A stretch of 64,000 nucleotides of DNA, taken from Plantago major. Its lineage: Eukaryota > Streptophyta > Magnoliopsida > Lamiales > Plantaginaceae. The notes under the pieces were generated by a model that saw only the letters and a list, made by a program, of their open reading frames with translations, did not search any database and was not told the origin of the DNA. Both the position numbers and the translations under genes were made by a program. This document shows, piece after piece, positions 10,995 through 22,202 of this stretch (its first letter is position 1; each line of letters begins with the position of its first letter). Location of the stretch: assembly GCA_026545765.1 (NCBI GenBank), contig CM048842.1, positions 32,165,167-32,229,166 of the forward strand, in the 5' to 3' direction.

Positions 10995-12357
10995 TGTTAG
11001 GAATATCTGTTAGTATTTTGATCACTCATCACATGTTCTTATCTTAGCCAGAAAGGTGATTACGTACTCTTGGTTCACATGAACATTTTAAAAGAGGAAA
11101 TCACTGAGTATGATTAGTCTAGTAAATCTTGTACTAGGATTATAGGTCTTTGAGTGTAATTTTTATTTCCAGAAGACCATGAAGATCAATCCTAGCAATG
11201 GAGCTTTTTTGAAGATTAGAAGACTGAAGATTGCACAAGATTTATGAAGATATCAAGGTTTAGTCTAACTTAGAAAGACTATGTACTTAATCCTTTCTTA
11301 AGTGTATTTACTTACTTTTGAAATATGATTCTGGACATATGACATCATGAGTATGGAGCATGCAAGCCATCAGAAAGGCTCATGTATCCGTTGAAGACTA
11401 CAGGATAAGAAATAGTACAAGTGCATTAATTGCATCGGCAGAAAAGCATTGAAAACGATCCTCTCGAGACATGAGACAAGGACTTCTGAGTACTCATTTC
11501 AAGATAAGTATGGACTGAATTTGAATTGTGTCTAACGGATATCATTCCAACAACTCTCAAATTCATCTATATATATCACACACTTAGATGCTGAGAAATA
11601 CACACCTTAGAACGCTCTATCTTGCAAACTTACCATCAAGCAAAGTATTCTCTCAAGCACTCTACTACCCTTTCTGAAAGCTTTCTGTTGCTCGAAGAAT
11701 CACTAGTAGTTCTAAGTTGTCCTGAACCTTAACAAGAGATTGTTATTCGTGAAAGAGTTGAACTATTAGATACCCTTTCTGAAGCTGATTCTCCAGAACG
11801 GACATCAATTACTTGGGTCAGTAAAGAGCATACTGCCATCCACTGAACAAGTGTATTAGAGAACTAGGCTCTCTGAAAACATAACTGAAAAGTTATACGA
11901 GAAGCCTCTCTGACAAACCTTATAACCAACACCATCAAGGCGTGGAGTAGAGGAAGTACTTAGCTCTAGGAGCTGGGGAATAACTCAGGGGGAACATTTG
12001 GTTGGGAACCATTTGTTTAGGAATCTTAGAATAGGATTATTGTAAGGTGAACTCAATTATCTGTTCTAGTGAATTCTACGTCTCAGAAAGACCGAAGTGG
12101 ATTAGTTGGAGGATTACGCCACCTCCATATACCACTATACTTGCTGTGTCATTTACCTTTATGTATTTACATTTCAGCAAAGCACACATACATACTTAAT
12201 GTTTCTGCACTTACCTATCTTAAAGTCTTCCGTGCTCTGAATTTAAGCATCAGAAACCCCCAGGTTTCGAGAAACTGTGTTTATCGACAAAAGTTTTAAA
12301 AGACTATTCACCCCCCCCCCCCTCTAGTCTTTTACTTTGCCGTTATCTGGACCAACA
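10995..12357 (+). repeat. 5' LTR of Copia B
   Basis: 1,363 bp, TG..CA ends. A TATA-like run TATATATAT at 11568-11576 is the likely LTR promoter. A run of C at about 12310-12321 precedes CTCTAGTCTTTTACTTTGCC, shared with C and D. Only one unit of the GTAGAGGAAGTACTTAG repeat is present (about 11947), against two in the 3' LTR. Confidence 0.95.
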
Positions 12358-12359
12358 AG

Positions 12360-12371
12360 TGGTATCAGAGC
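12360..12371 (+). promoter_or_regulatory. Primer-binding site of Copia B (tRNA-iMet type)
   Basis: TGGTATCAGAGC starts two bases after the LTR end and is the standard plant Copia site complementary to the initiator methionine tRNA 3' end. Confidence 0.93.
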
Positions 12372-12474
12372 AGGAGGTTCACAAGCCTTCTGCACTAAAC
12401 CTAGATCCCCAGATAGGTGAAGGAACTCTGTCCCTTTCTGAGGACTATATAATTTCTGTGTTAAGTGTGCAGGT

Positions 12475-14931
12475 ATGTCTCTGAGTGATGCACCCGTTCT
12501 GAAGCCAGAAAACTACGAGAAATGGAAGACCAACATGATGCTTCATCTGGAGGCCATTAGTGACGAGATGATCTATGTCATCAATGAAGGGCCTATCAAA
12601 ATCAGACAACTCAAACAAGTTACTGAGGTGTCTGATGGAAGAAAAGCCTCAGATAAGGAAGATGGAAGCGAGGATGCGGCTGCTAGTGATAGTGGTCGTG
12701 TTGCTCGTGAAAGCATTATGTATGAAGACAAGCCAAGAGAGCTCTAGACATCTGAAGATGCCAAGAGACATAGATTGGATGGTCAAGCTCGTAATATCAT
12801 CATCAGATCGACACCTGAGCACATATAGTGTAAACTGTGGTGTGCTAAAACTGCGAAAGTTGCCTGGCAATTGATTGAAGAAATCTGTGTCGGAACTGAG
12901 AAAACCAAGGAAAACAAGTTCGAAGTTCTTAAATTAAAGTTCCAAAACTTCAAACAAGGTCCCACTGAAACTCTGGAAGAACTTGATTTCAGGTTTACTA
13001 CTCTTATGAGTGATATGGCTGCACTTGGTGAAAGCAACAGATACTCCCAGCCAGAAAAGATTAAGACTATTGTCAGAAGTCTCAATCACAACTGGGAGCA
13101 CACTAAGTTCTTTTATTTCAACCAAGGGATTCCAAATATCACTCCAGTAGAGCTCTTCTCTCATCTTGCTACTGTAGACTATGAGACAACTCAGAGAGAA
13201 CAAACAGCTGAAAAGTTGCAAAGTGTTGCTCTAGTTTCTCAAGGTACTTCTGAAAAGAAGGATACCATAGATGCATCTGAAGAAAATGCTCTTACAGTAA
13301 GACACATGAAGAAATTTTTGAGTCAAGAGATTGAGAGAAGAAAAGCTAAAGGAAAGCTGAAAAAGCATCTTGGCCCAAACTATCATCAGTACAAGAACAT
13401 ACAAATGAACAACTCTCTGAACACCCCCATTCAGAAAGGTGTTAGTACTGAAGCTGCAGAAATAGGAAATGATATCTGCTTCTATTGTCAAAAGCCTAGT
13501 CACTTCAAGAGAGATTGTCCTGCTTTAAACAAGCTCAAGACAGGTGACAAGAAGGACAGAAGAAATTTCAAGAGAAATCAAAGGGCCTTACTGACTGAAG
13601 AAAGGAAGAAGATTCAAATTCAACTTGATGCTCTAGACATTGAGACAGATTCTGAAGATGGACATTGTAATCGACTTCGGCCTTAAGAAGAATGAAATAT
13701 GTGGAGTTGCTGAGATTGCTGGTCCAGACATCTCCAACATTGAAATATGTCTTATGGCTGATGAGGTAACTAACAATTCACAATTTCTGTACTATGAGAG
13801 TGATGATGGAATTGAGGATCTGGAGTTGGTCAAGAGTGAATTGGATCGTTATGAGAAAGACTTTCTGGAAGCACAATCCAAAACCAAAATTCTAGAGGAA
13901 AGCAAAGAAACTCTTGAAAAAGAGGTTTCTGAGCTAACCAGAGTATCTGAGAACAAGAACGCTGAAATAGCCTTTCTGAAAGCTCAGATATCTGAGAATG
14001 AAAATTCTCACAAACTAGCCTAGGATGAACTTAATAAGAAAATGATGAAGCTGCATCTGAGAATGAAGAACTCAGAAAGAAAGAGCTATCATTCCAATCT
14101 TATGCAAAGGCTAGTGACACTCTCACTGAGGTTCAATCGTATCTGAGAGATCCCTCTGAGAAAGGTGGACTTGGACTTGATGAACAATCAAGTAATTCAT
14201 CTCCTCTGAAGAAGAGTGATGAAAGGTTGACCTTTGTAAAAAGTCAACAGAATGATTCTTCAACCACCTATAGCATTGGTCAGAAAGCTAGGGTAGTTGA
14301 CAAAGGAAAAGGAGTTGCAACCCAGCCTTTGAAAGAACAACAAGTTCACAAGAAACATGTGGATAAGGTTTCTGAAAAGAAACACAACCCTCAGATATGC
14401 AACCATCCACATTGCTGCATTACTAGGAAGGGAAGAATTGCTGGAATAGGCAAATTCTCTACTGAACCATTTTATGAAAATAAAGATGGTGCAGAAACTA
14501 GTAAGGCTTCTGAAGAGCGCATTCAGAAAGCCAAAGGTGTTCGAAATGGCATTGGCTATCGTGCTATTGGAAAGGTCCTTCTGCAACAATATAAGGAAGG
14601 ACAAGAACAATGGCGCAAGGCTGATATTGCACGTAGCAATAGACAGAAGTGGAAGAAATCTCAAGCCACTGAAAAACTGAATGCCAGAGCTAGAAGGAAC
14701 CTGGCCAGAAAGACTAAGTTTGATGAAAAGCAACCCGTGGTCCGTAAAGCACCAAAGGGAACACCTAGAAACACCCCAAGAAGGAAGATTGAGATCAAAA
14801 TTACTGATTTTATTGCATCTCCTTCTGATCAAGTTAGACAAAAACAAACTCCCAAGAAATTCACTAAAATGTGGATTCCTACTTGAAGAATGTTTAGTCT
14901 AAGTGGTTCTATCTCTGAGGCAATAACCTAA
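12475..14931 (+). pseudogene. gag: Copia B gag
   Basis: Starts at ATG 12475 (MSLSDAPVLKPENYEKWK), the same N-terminus as element D. Nonsense codons stand at 12745-12747 and 12826-12828. The next open part (12871-13686) holds the gag domain (LKLKFQNFKQGPTETLEELD) and the knuckle CFYCQKPSHFKRDC, in which the usual glycine before His is Ser. A frameshift near 13665 leads into a coiled-coil part (13640-14023), a stop, then a basic C-terminal part (14227-14886). The ancestral end is TAA at 14929-14931, aligned with the gag stop of D. The long coiled-coil and basic tail exceeds normal Copia Gag and fits Sireviruses. Confidence 0.85.
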
Positions 14932-14954
14932 CTCCTTTTTCCTGTTTTGTGCAG

Positions 14955-17900
14955 AACGCCTCTTGGACTAAGGCTCAATGGCTATTTGATAGTGGATGCG
15001 AAAAGCACATGACAGGAGACAAAGCAAATCTGGTCAACTACTAAGCTTGCAACACTGGACCAGACATCAGATTTGCTGGAGGAGAATTAAATCCCTCTCT
15101 GGGATCTGGCAACGTCAAATTAGGATCATTAACAATCACTGACGTATTACATGTTAAAGGTTTGAAATATAATCTATTTAGCATGAGCCAGTTTGCAGAC
15201 AAGGGATTCATTGTGAAATTCAAAGCAAAGTATTGCAAACTTATAGACAATGAGTCAAAGCAGACAGTCTTGGTTGCTCGGCGGAAAGGTAGTCTTTTTG
15301 TTGCCGATTGGGCATCTGCCACAACTGAAGAATGTCTCATGGTGAGTCAATCAGGTCACACAGAAGAGCACTGGTTATGGCACAAAAAAATGAGTCACTT
15401 GAATTTTAAAACTCTGAGCAAACTTGCCAAGAAAGAGTTAGTGGTTGGTCTTCCCAAAACATCTTTCAGAAAGGATGGTATCTATTCTGCCTGTCAGATG
15501 GGAAAACAATCCAAGATCTCTTTCAAGACCAAAACTAGACACTCTAGTGTTAGACCACTGCAACTATTACACATGGATCTTTTTGAATCATCCTTAACTA
15601 GTTATGCAGGAAAGAAGTATGGTCTGGTTGTTGTAGATGACTTCTCAAGATTCACTTGGGTTGTCTTTCTGAAGCACAAATCTGATGCTAGGGTGGAGAT
15701 ACCAAATTTACTGAATAAGCTTGAAGTCATGAAAAATGACAAATTATTTGCAATCAGAACAGACCATGGTACTGAGTTTGTCAACCAGTACATAAAGGAG
15801 TTTTGTACCAGCAAAGGTATACAACACCAACTTTCCTCTGTGAGAACACCACAACAAAATGGTGTTGCAGAAAAGAAAAATAGAACCCTTAAAAAAGTAG
15901 CAAGGACAATGCTAGCTGACACTGAAATAAGTGAAGTTTATTAGGTTGAGGCTGTAAACACAGCATGCTACACTCAGAACAGATGTTTGATGAACAAACA
16001 CCATGACAAGACCCCATATGAACTCTTGGTTGGTAGACCCCCTAATATCAAACATCTGAAAGTGTTTGGTTGTAGATGTTTTGTTCTTAACAATGGAAAA
16101 GAGTATCTAATGAACATTTCAACCAAAGGCAGATGAAGGTGTGTTTCTTGGTTATTCTATGAATCGCAAAGCATACAGAGTTTACAACAAAAGAACAAAG
16201 AAGATTGAAGAATCAGTTCATGTTGTATTCTATGAAGGAAACAAGAAAACACCCCTTGCTGATGAACTCTCAGAAAGGTTCAAGGAACTAATGATAAAGG
16301 ATTCTGAAGAAGAACCCTCAAAAAGGAAAAACATCATTGTGGAAAGGGAGGATGACTCTGATGAAGAAAAGCATGAAATGCCTAGTAACAACCAGATGAT
16401 TCTCAGACATGATGAAGAATTTCCTATGAGAATTCCAGAAATGGAAACTGAAGATGTTCATCAGAGAGCTAACTCTGGAAATGACCTCTCTGACAGGCAT
16501 GTCCCAGAAAGCTCTCACACTGAGCAAGTGTCAGACATTCACCGCCCCTCTGAGGTGCAAAATGTCACAGATACTGAAGAAGTATCAAGTCATAATCATA
16601 GTGATTCACATTCAGATCACATAGATGTTGACCCTACTAGCCCTAAACCCATGATGAGATGGATCAAGGATCATCCTGCAAAAGATGTGATTGGACCAAT
16701 CAATCAAGGTGTTAGGACTAGGAGAGCAATAGCAGAAAATACTAACTCTCTCTTTGGATGTTTCATCTCAAACATTGAACCTAAAACTGTAGAAGAAGCA
16801 TGAAGAGACCAAGACTGGATCTCTGCAATGGAAGAAGAGTTGGATCAGTTTGAGAGAAACAAAGTTTGGAAACTAGTTCCATTTGTAGATGGAATATCTG
16901 TGATTGGAACTAAGTGGGTTTTCAGAAAGACGATGAATGAATCTGGTGAAATAACCAGAAACAAAGCAAGGTTGGTTGCCAAGGGATTCACCCAGACTGA
17001 AGGTTTAGATTTTGATGAGTCATATGCACCAGTTGCCAGATTGGATGCAATAAGACTCTTTCTGGCCTTTGCAGCTCATAAAGACTTTAAAGTTTATCAG
17101 ATGGATGTCAAGAGTGCATTCTTGAATGGTGAACTTGCTGAGGAAGTCTATGTTGAACAACCACCTGGCTTTGAAGTTTCCTCAGAAAGTAGAATGGTCT
17201 ATAAGCTACAGAAAGCTCTATATGGACTGAAACAGGCTCCAAGAGCATGGTATGACACTTTGGCCAAATACCTTCTGGAAAGTGGTTTCAAGAAAGGTGA
17301 AGTTGATAAAACTTTATTTACTTTAAATCATGATGGGAAACTACTCTTAGTTCAAGTATATGTTGATGACATTATATTTGGATCTAAGGACAAGCAACTT
17401 TGTGATGACTTTGCAAATCTCATGAAAAGTAAGTTTGAGATGAGCATGATGGGAGAATTGAACTATTTCCTAGGATTGAAAGTCAAGCAACTCAATGATG
17501 GAATATTCATTAGTCAGACAAAGTATGCAAAAGACATGCTCACAAAGTTCAATCTTAAGCCTTCTGAAAAGAATGCTAACATACCTATGAACACAAGTAT
17601 AGGAAATTGATAGGTTCACTACTTTACCTTACTGCAAGCAGACCTGATATTCAATATGCAGTTGGTGTGTGTGCTAGATTTCAAACAAATCCAATGCAAT
17701 CACACTACAACATTGCTATGAAAATATTAAGGTATGTGAAAGGTACAATAGATGTAGGTTGATGGTATCCTAATGAAAGTGGATTGAGTTTGGCTGGTTA
17801 CTCAGATGCTGATTATGCTGGATCAATGCTTGATAGGAAAAGCACCTCAGGAACTTGTCAGTTTCTGGGAACTAGACTTATCTGATGGTTTAGCAAAAAG

Positions 17901-18263
17901 TAAAACTCAATTGCAACTTCTACCACAGAGGCTGAATATATTGTTGCTGGTTGTTGTGCAACACAAATTCTGTGGATTCAACAACAACTCAGAGACTATG
18001 GACTCAATGAAGAGAAAACTCCCATTTTCTGTGATAACACAAGTGCTATTGCAATCAGACAGAACCCCAAGTTCCATGCCAGAACAAAGCACATTGATGT
18101 TAGACACCACTTCATCAGAGACCATGTTGAGAAAGGCAATATAGAGATACTCAAGATTGGCACAGAAGACCAACTTGCAGATATCTTCACCAAGCCCCTA
18201 CAAGAAAGCCGGTTCTTGACCTTAAGACATAATCTTGGATTAATGGAGATGCCTAAGGACTGA
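14955..18263 (+). pseudogene. pol: Copia B pol (protease, integrase, RT, RNase H)
   Basis: The protease motif WLFDSGCEKHMTGDK follows the shared TCCTGTTTTGTGCAG segment. Integrase (15162-15944) shows the HHCC-type finger and D-D-E residues (LHMDLFESS, IRTDHGTEF, QQNGVAEKKN). RT (16828-17610) carries [11 protein letters not shown]. RNase H is readable to the stop at 18261-18263 (LGLMEMPKD). Lesions are stops at 15042-15044, 15942-15944 and 16801-16803, a frameshift near 16110-16140, a deletion of about 45 bp near 17590 relative to D, and further stops in RNase H. Confidence 0.9.
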
Positions 18264-18311
18264 AAAATGTCCTGAATCTCTAAAGTCTGAGTAAGTGAAA
18301 AGAAGTAGGCC

Positions 18312-18415
18312 TCTGAGAACATGTTCTCAGAAAGCCAAGTTGATAAGAAGTGATGCAAAGGTTTCTGAGTAGCAACACTCAGAAAGGCAAAACATTTCTG
18401 GAACGGGTATCCAGA
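18312..18415 (+). ncRNA. Hairpin cluster just downstream of Copia B pol
   Basis: Three structures are visible. 18312-18331 is a perfect 20-bp palindrome (TCTGAGAACATGTTCTCAGA). 18362-18385 has a stem TTTCTGAG/CTCAGAAA. 18397-18415 has a stem TCTGGA/TCCAGA closing on the loop ACGGGTA. The last is identical to hairpins in D and E at the same position relative to the pol stop. Any function as a cis-acting RNA element is inferred. Confidence 0.65.
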
Positions 18416-18980
18416 AAGGCAAAGGTTGGTACACACTCAATAAGTAAATAAGACTAGAACTTACTTACTGAGAATGGGTCAAATACATTCAAACAACTGA
18501 AGCTTCTGACACTTGAATTCAGAAAGCTATTTAGTCATAAAGAGAAAAGACACACAAAGCACGAAAAGTATAAGTTCTGAAAGTCAAACATGTCCAATGT
18601 CTCGTATTTTTGCAATTTTTATGATAAACAATATAAAGATAAGGACTTGACACTCAGAATGATAAGTTCAAACGATTGAGTGTTCTTACTCTTTACTAAG
18701 TGATATAATGGATGTAACTTGTTAAAAATCCATCAAGTCGGCACAATACCATTTGTTGATTGACATCATTATAAGATATTCAATATAAGCCCTTGATGAA
18801 TGAACATTTGATCTCAACGGTTGAAATTAAAACAAAAGCAAGTAATGTCTGCTGAGAAATGCAGACATGGCCCACTACGCATTTAATGAAGTACAAAGGA
18901 CGTACCACGCCTATGCAGATACAAAGACACGCATTCATATTCAGTTGTATGTATGTTGTATCTATGTACATTTTGTCTGC

Positions 18981-18990
18981 TATATATATA
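18981..18990 (+). promoter_or_regulatory. TATA-like box upstream of Copia B third gene
   Basis: TATATATATA followed by GGATTTGGGCAAAAGAC, 201 bp before the last base preceding the ATG at 19191. The same TATA plus GGATTTTGGCAAAAG context is found upstream of the third gene in C and D, which supports an internal promoter. Confidence 0.55.
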
Positions 18991-19190
18991 GGATTTGGGC
19001 AAAAGACAAACACTTTTACCAATTCCGAAATTTCAAACTTGCTTCAAAACAGCAAAATCTCTCAAGATTTCTGCAAAACCCCCTCTGCAAACTCAACTTC
19101 TTGTGCTTAGTCTTCTGAAAAGATAGACTAATCTCGATTAATTGTGCAAAATTCATCTAAAAAACACTCACTCAAAACTCTATATAAGAG

Positions 19191-20799
19191 ATGGCACCCA
19201 AGAAGATGACCACCAAGAACTCTAAAGCCGCATCATCTACTCCTGCTGAAAAGCAAGGAGGAAAGGAACTTAAGGTGTTGAATAAACGCATTCTGGGAAA
19301 GTTCACCCCATCGGACTGGAACCCTAACCACAAAATGAATTGGGGAGCTTTTCTAGTGAAGAAATATGTACCTGCAGTCATTTCTTCAAACCAGATAGGA
19401 AACTGATATTGGGGATGCTGAAGAATTTCCATATCTACAAGCTTCTATCTGCTGCACCCAGTGGACTATCCACACTGGATGTACTGGAGTTCTATAACAA
19501 CTCCAAAATCTTCACAAAGGTTGTGAATGATGAAGAAGAGAAATACATGCAGACTGAAGTCCAAGGACAAGAAATTTTTCTAGACTGCAAGACTTTCTGC
19601 AAAATATTCCGATTGAAAAATCGAGGAACAATTGAAGACATCAACATCAAGGATACTTCCTTGATTCAAGGCGTCAAAGAGCTATTTGAAGCAATCCAGT
19701 TAGAAAATGCAAAGGGTTGCCCAGGAGACTTTGTTCTGAAAGCCATCAGAACTAGTCATCTCCAGAAACACTGGAGTACTTTAGCTCTTATTCTGGTCCG
19801 TTGCTTTGATGGCAACAAAGGTGGAGTAGACCAGATAAGCATGGAGAGATGGATGATGATGCACCTTCTGAACAAGAAGCATGAAGGGCAGGAACCCACT
19901 TCAATTGGGGGAAGTACGCCTTCAACAAATTCCTTGGACATATTGAGGAATTTGAGCCCAAAATCATCAATCGCCTTGCTGAGCCAAAGGCCAATATGCA
20001 CTCTGGTCTCAGAATCTGTTACATTCTAGAAACAATGGGAATCACTCTCAGAGAGAAACAAGAAATCCCAGTCACCAACTCCCTTTTCAGACACGCCTTT
20101 GAAGAAAAGGAGAAACTTGCTGCTGAGAACGCACTCAGAAAGGCAGAAGAAGAAGAAACTGCACAGCAAGGTGAGGAGGTCTCTGAGCAAGCTCAAGCTA
20201 AACCTCCAGTTGCCAAGAGAGAGAGGACTCAAAGCAAAAGAGCCTCCAAGTCCCTAAGCATACAAGAGGCACAACCTTCTGGAGACAAGGTCTTAGAAGA
20301 TGTTGGACGCCCAGATAGGCAACTCCAGAATGCCCCAAGAATCCTGAACCAGACTGCTCCAGAACTCTCCAGAGATGATAGAAATATCATAGATAGGTCT
20401 GCACCAACACAGAATAGTGATTCTGAGGATAATGAAGTACTTGCAAAAGTACTCAAATGATTCAAGTATGAGACCCATGGAGGAGCATCAAGCTCAGCTC
20501 TTCAGAAAGACAAGAGCCCCTCTGCCCAGCAGGAAGAAGAAGGCCTGGGTGAGGGAGATAGAATGCTGGAAGACCCTGACATTGCTTCCACATTCACAAT
20601 GCCAACACTTAATGTTGCTGAAGAAAGCCCTGTTCTTGAACATGTTCCTCAACCTTCTGAGAGAGCTCAACTCTCAGAAAGGGATCAAACTGAGATGGAG
20701 ACTCAAAATGATACTGCAGAGGAGAACAACAATGAGCACAGAGAGACTGTGGAATCACCACAAGTCCAAGAGATCAATGATCAGCCTGACTCTATTCAA
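19191..20799 (+). pseudogene. Copia B third gene, exon 1
   Basis: ATG 19191 starts MAPKKMTTKNSKAASSTPAEK, parallel to MAPKR in C and D. A stop near 19404 and a frameshift break the conserved N-terminal domain. Its pieces are FTPSDWNPNHKMNWGAF, VLEFYNNSKIFTKVV and WMMMHLLNKKHEGQEP. The FYNNS..V..G pattern recalls the Pfam family of putative plant transposon proteins (resemblance only). After about residue 270 the protein becomes acidic and charged. The donor GT lies at 20800-20801. No signal peptide or membrane segment is visible. Function unknown. Confidence 0.7.
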
Positions 20800-20875
20800 G
20801 TAGCAAAAGTAGTTTGTATCTAACTTATCAACATTAAAATGTTAACTTGTTACTCATAAGCTGCATTTGTTACAG

Positions 20876-21596
20876 GCCAACATGGAGACACACTTTCAGG
20901 AGGAAGTTAATTTTTCCACCCCTCTGAATGAAGAAGAGGTTCCTCCAACCTCAGAACAACAAGAAGAGCCTGTCCCACAGGTAGTTAAGTTATCTCTGAA
21001 TAAGAAATAACTTGCTTGAAATATTCATATCTTGTGTTCTAAATTCTTTTTGTCTCTTATTTAGGCTCCAACTGAGGAAGTAGTGGTGGTGGAACCAACA
21101 CCCCAAAACCAAGAGATTCCAGAAGCTGAAAAGCTTTCTGAGGAAGCATTTACTGAGCCTTCTGCTGAGAAGGTAAGTAATCAGTAATAATCTCCTTCAA
21201 GAATGCTCTGGAAAATCCACTACTAAATCTTTTATGTTTGTTCTTAGAGGCTCAGTCAGAAGAACAATTGGATGGAGAAACAGTTGTGTTATCTCCACCA
21301 AAGGAAACTAAAACTGCTGAACAAGCAGTATCTGCAGAAAAGGTGCCAGAAACCCCCAAGGTTTCCTCATGCTACTGAGCTTCCTCACTTGGAAGTAAGT
21401 GAAGCCTCAAAAAGCATATTTCTATCTATCTTTCTCTGATAAACAAGTTTCTGAAACCATAATTGATTCTAATTCTCAGGATTAACCAGAAAGAAAGGTT
21501 GATGAGGATCAGACTTCTCCTCACAACAAGGTATATGTGGTCTCTGAGACCAAGCAAGCAGAAGTACAGGATAATGAGCCTAGTGTTTCTACATAG
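20876..21596 (+). pseudogene. Copia B third gene, exons 2-5 with introns 2-4
   Basis: Inferred exons are 20876-20980 (105 nt), 21065-21172 (108 nt), about 21250-21394 and 21480-21596 (117 nt). The introns are 20800-20875, 20981-21064, 21173-21249, 21395-21479 and 21597-21677. Donors are mostly CAG or AAG before GTA, and acceptors are a T-rich tract ending in AG. The exon 4 acceptor (TTAGAG before GCTCAG) is ambiguous, a stop appears late in exon 4, and exon 5 ends in TAG. Exon sizes divisible by three keep phase 0, as in C and D. Products are Glu, Pro and Ser rich. Confidence 0.7.
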
Positions 21597-21677
21597 GTAT
21601 GCTCAGAAAGCTTACTTTTGCACACAGATACTAACTCAAGTGGTTTGAACAAAACTAACTTGATCCCTTTCTTTCAG

Positions 21678-22164
21678 GCTCAAAGTCTAGTGCCAGTTGA
21701 TTTACTCAAGGCTTTCCAGAAGCACACTATAAAGAAACATATCAAGTGCTTCAGACAATGGCAGAAACTCAGAAAGGCTGACCTTTCTGAATTAGCCAGA
21801 GTAATCGACGTCCCAGAAAAGAGAGCAATCGCATTCAATCTAGAAGATTATATCCATGCATTGTTCCCAACAGAGTCCTACTCATTTGCCACTCTGATGC
21901 ATGAAGACTTCATTCATGAAGTAGCATAAAGACTTATAGCAGATTTCAAGTCTGCGGATGCTCAAACCCAAGAGCAGATGGTTACCTATCCTGCCTTGCC
22001 CAGCAAGCTCACTACTTATCCTGCTGAACAAGAAGAAGTTAATGGGAGGATGATTACATTCCCAAATGTGATCGACCTGGTTTCAGAAGATGACGAGGAG
22101 ATGGACGAAAATGATTATCAAGAACCTCCCTCTGAGCATCCAAACCAAGAAGCAAAGAACAAGA

Positions 22165-22202
<38 letters not shown>

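Larger units (their letters stand above)
18264..19190 (+). other. Spacer between pol and the third gene of Copia B
   Basis: Non-coding. It carries palindromes and hairpins at 18312-18415, then about 500 bp of AT-rich sequence, then a TATA-like box at 18981-18990 and a CT- and CAA-rich presumed 5' leader. The same order occurs in D (53786-54590), and its 3' part in C (45738-46088). Confidence 0.7.

Noticed and set aside
12783..13503. Long minus-strand frames opposite gag of Copia B
   Set aside because: They mirror the real plus-strand gag; parallel shadow frames occur in D.
14260..14847. 195-codon minus-strand frame
   Set aside because: Antisense of the basic gag tail, no recognisable domain.
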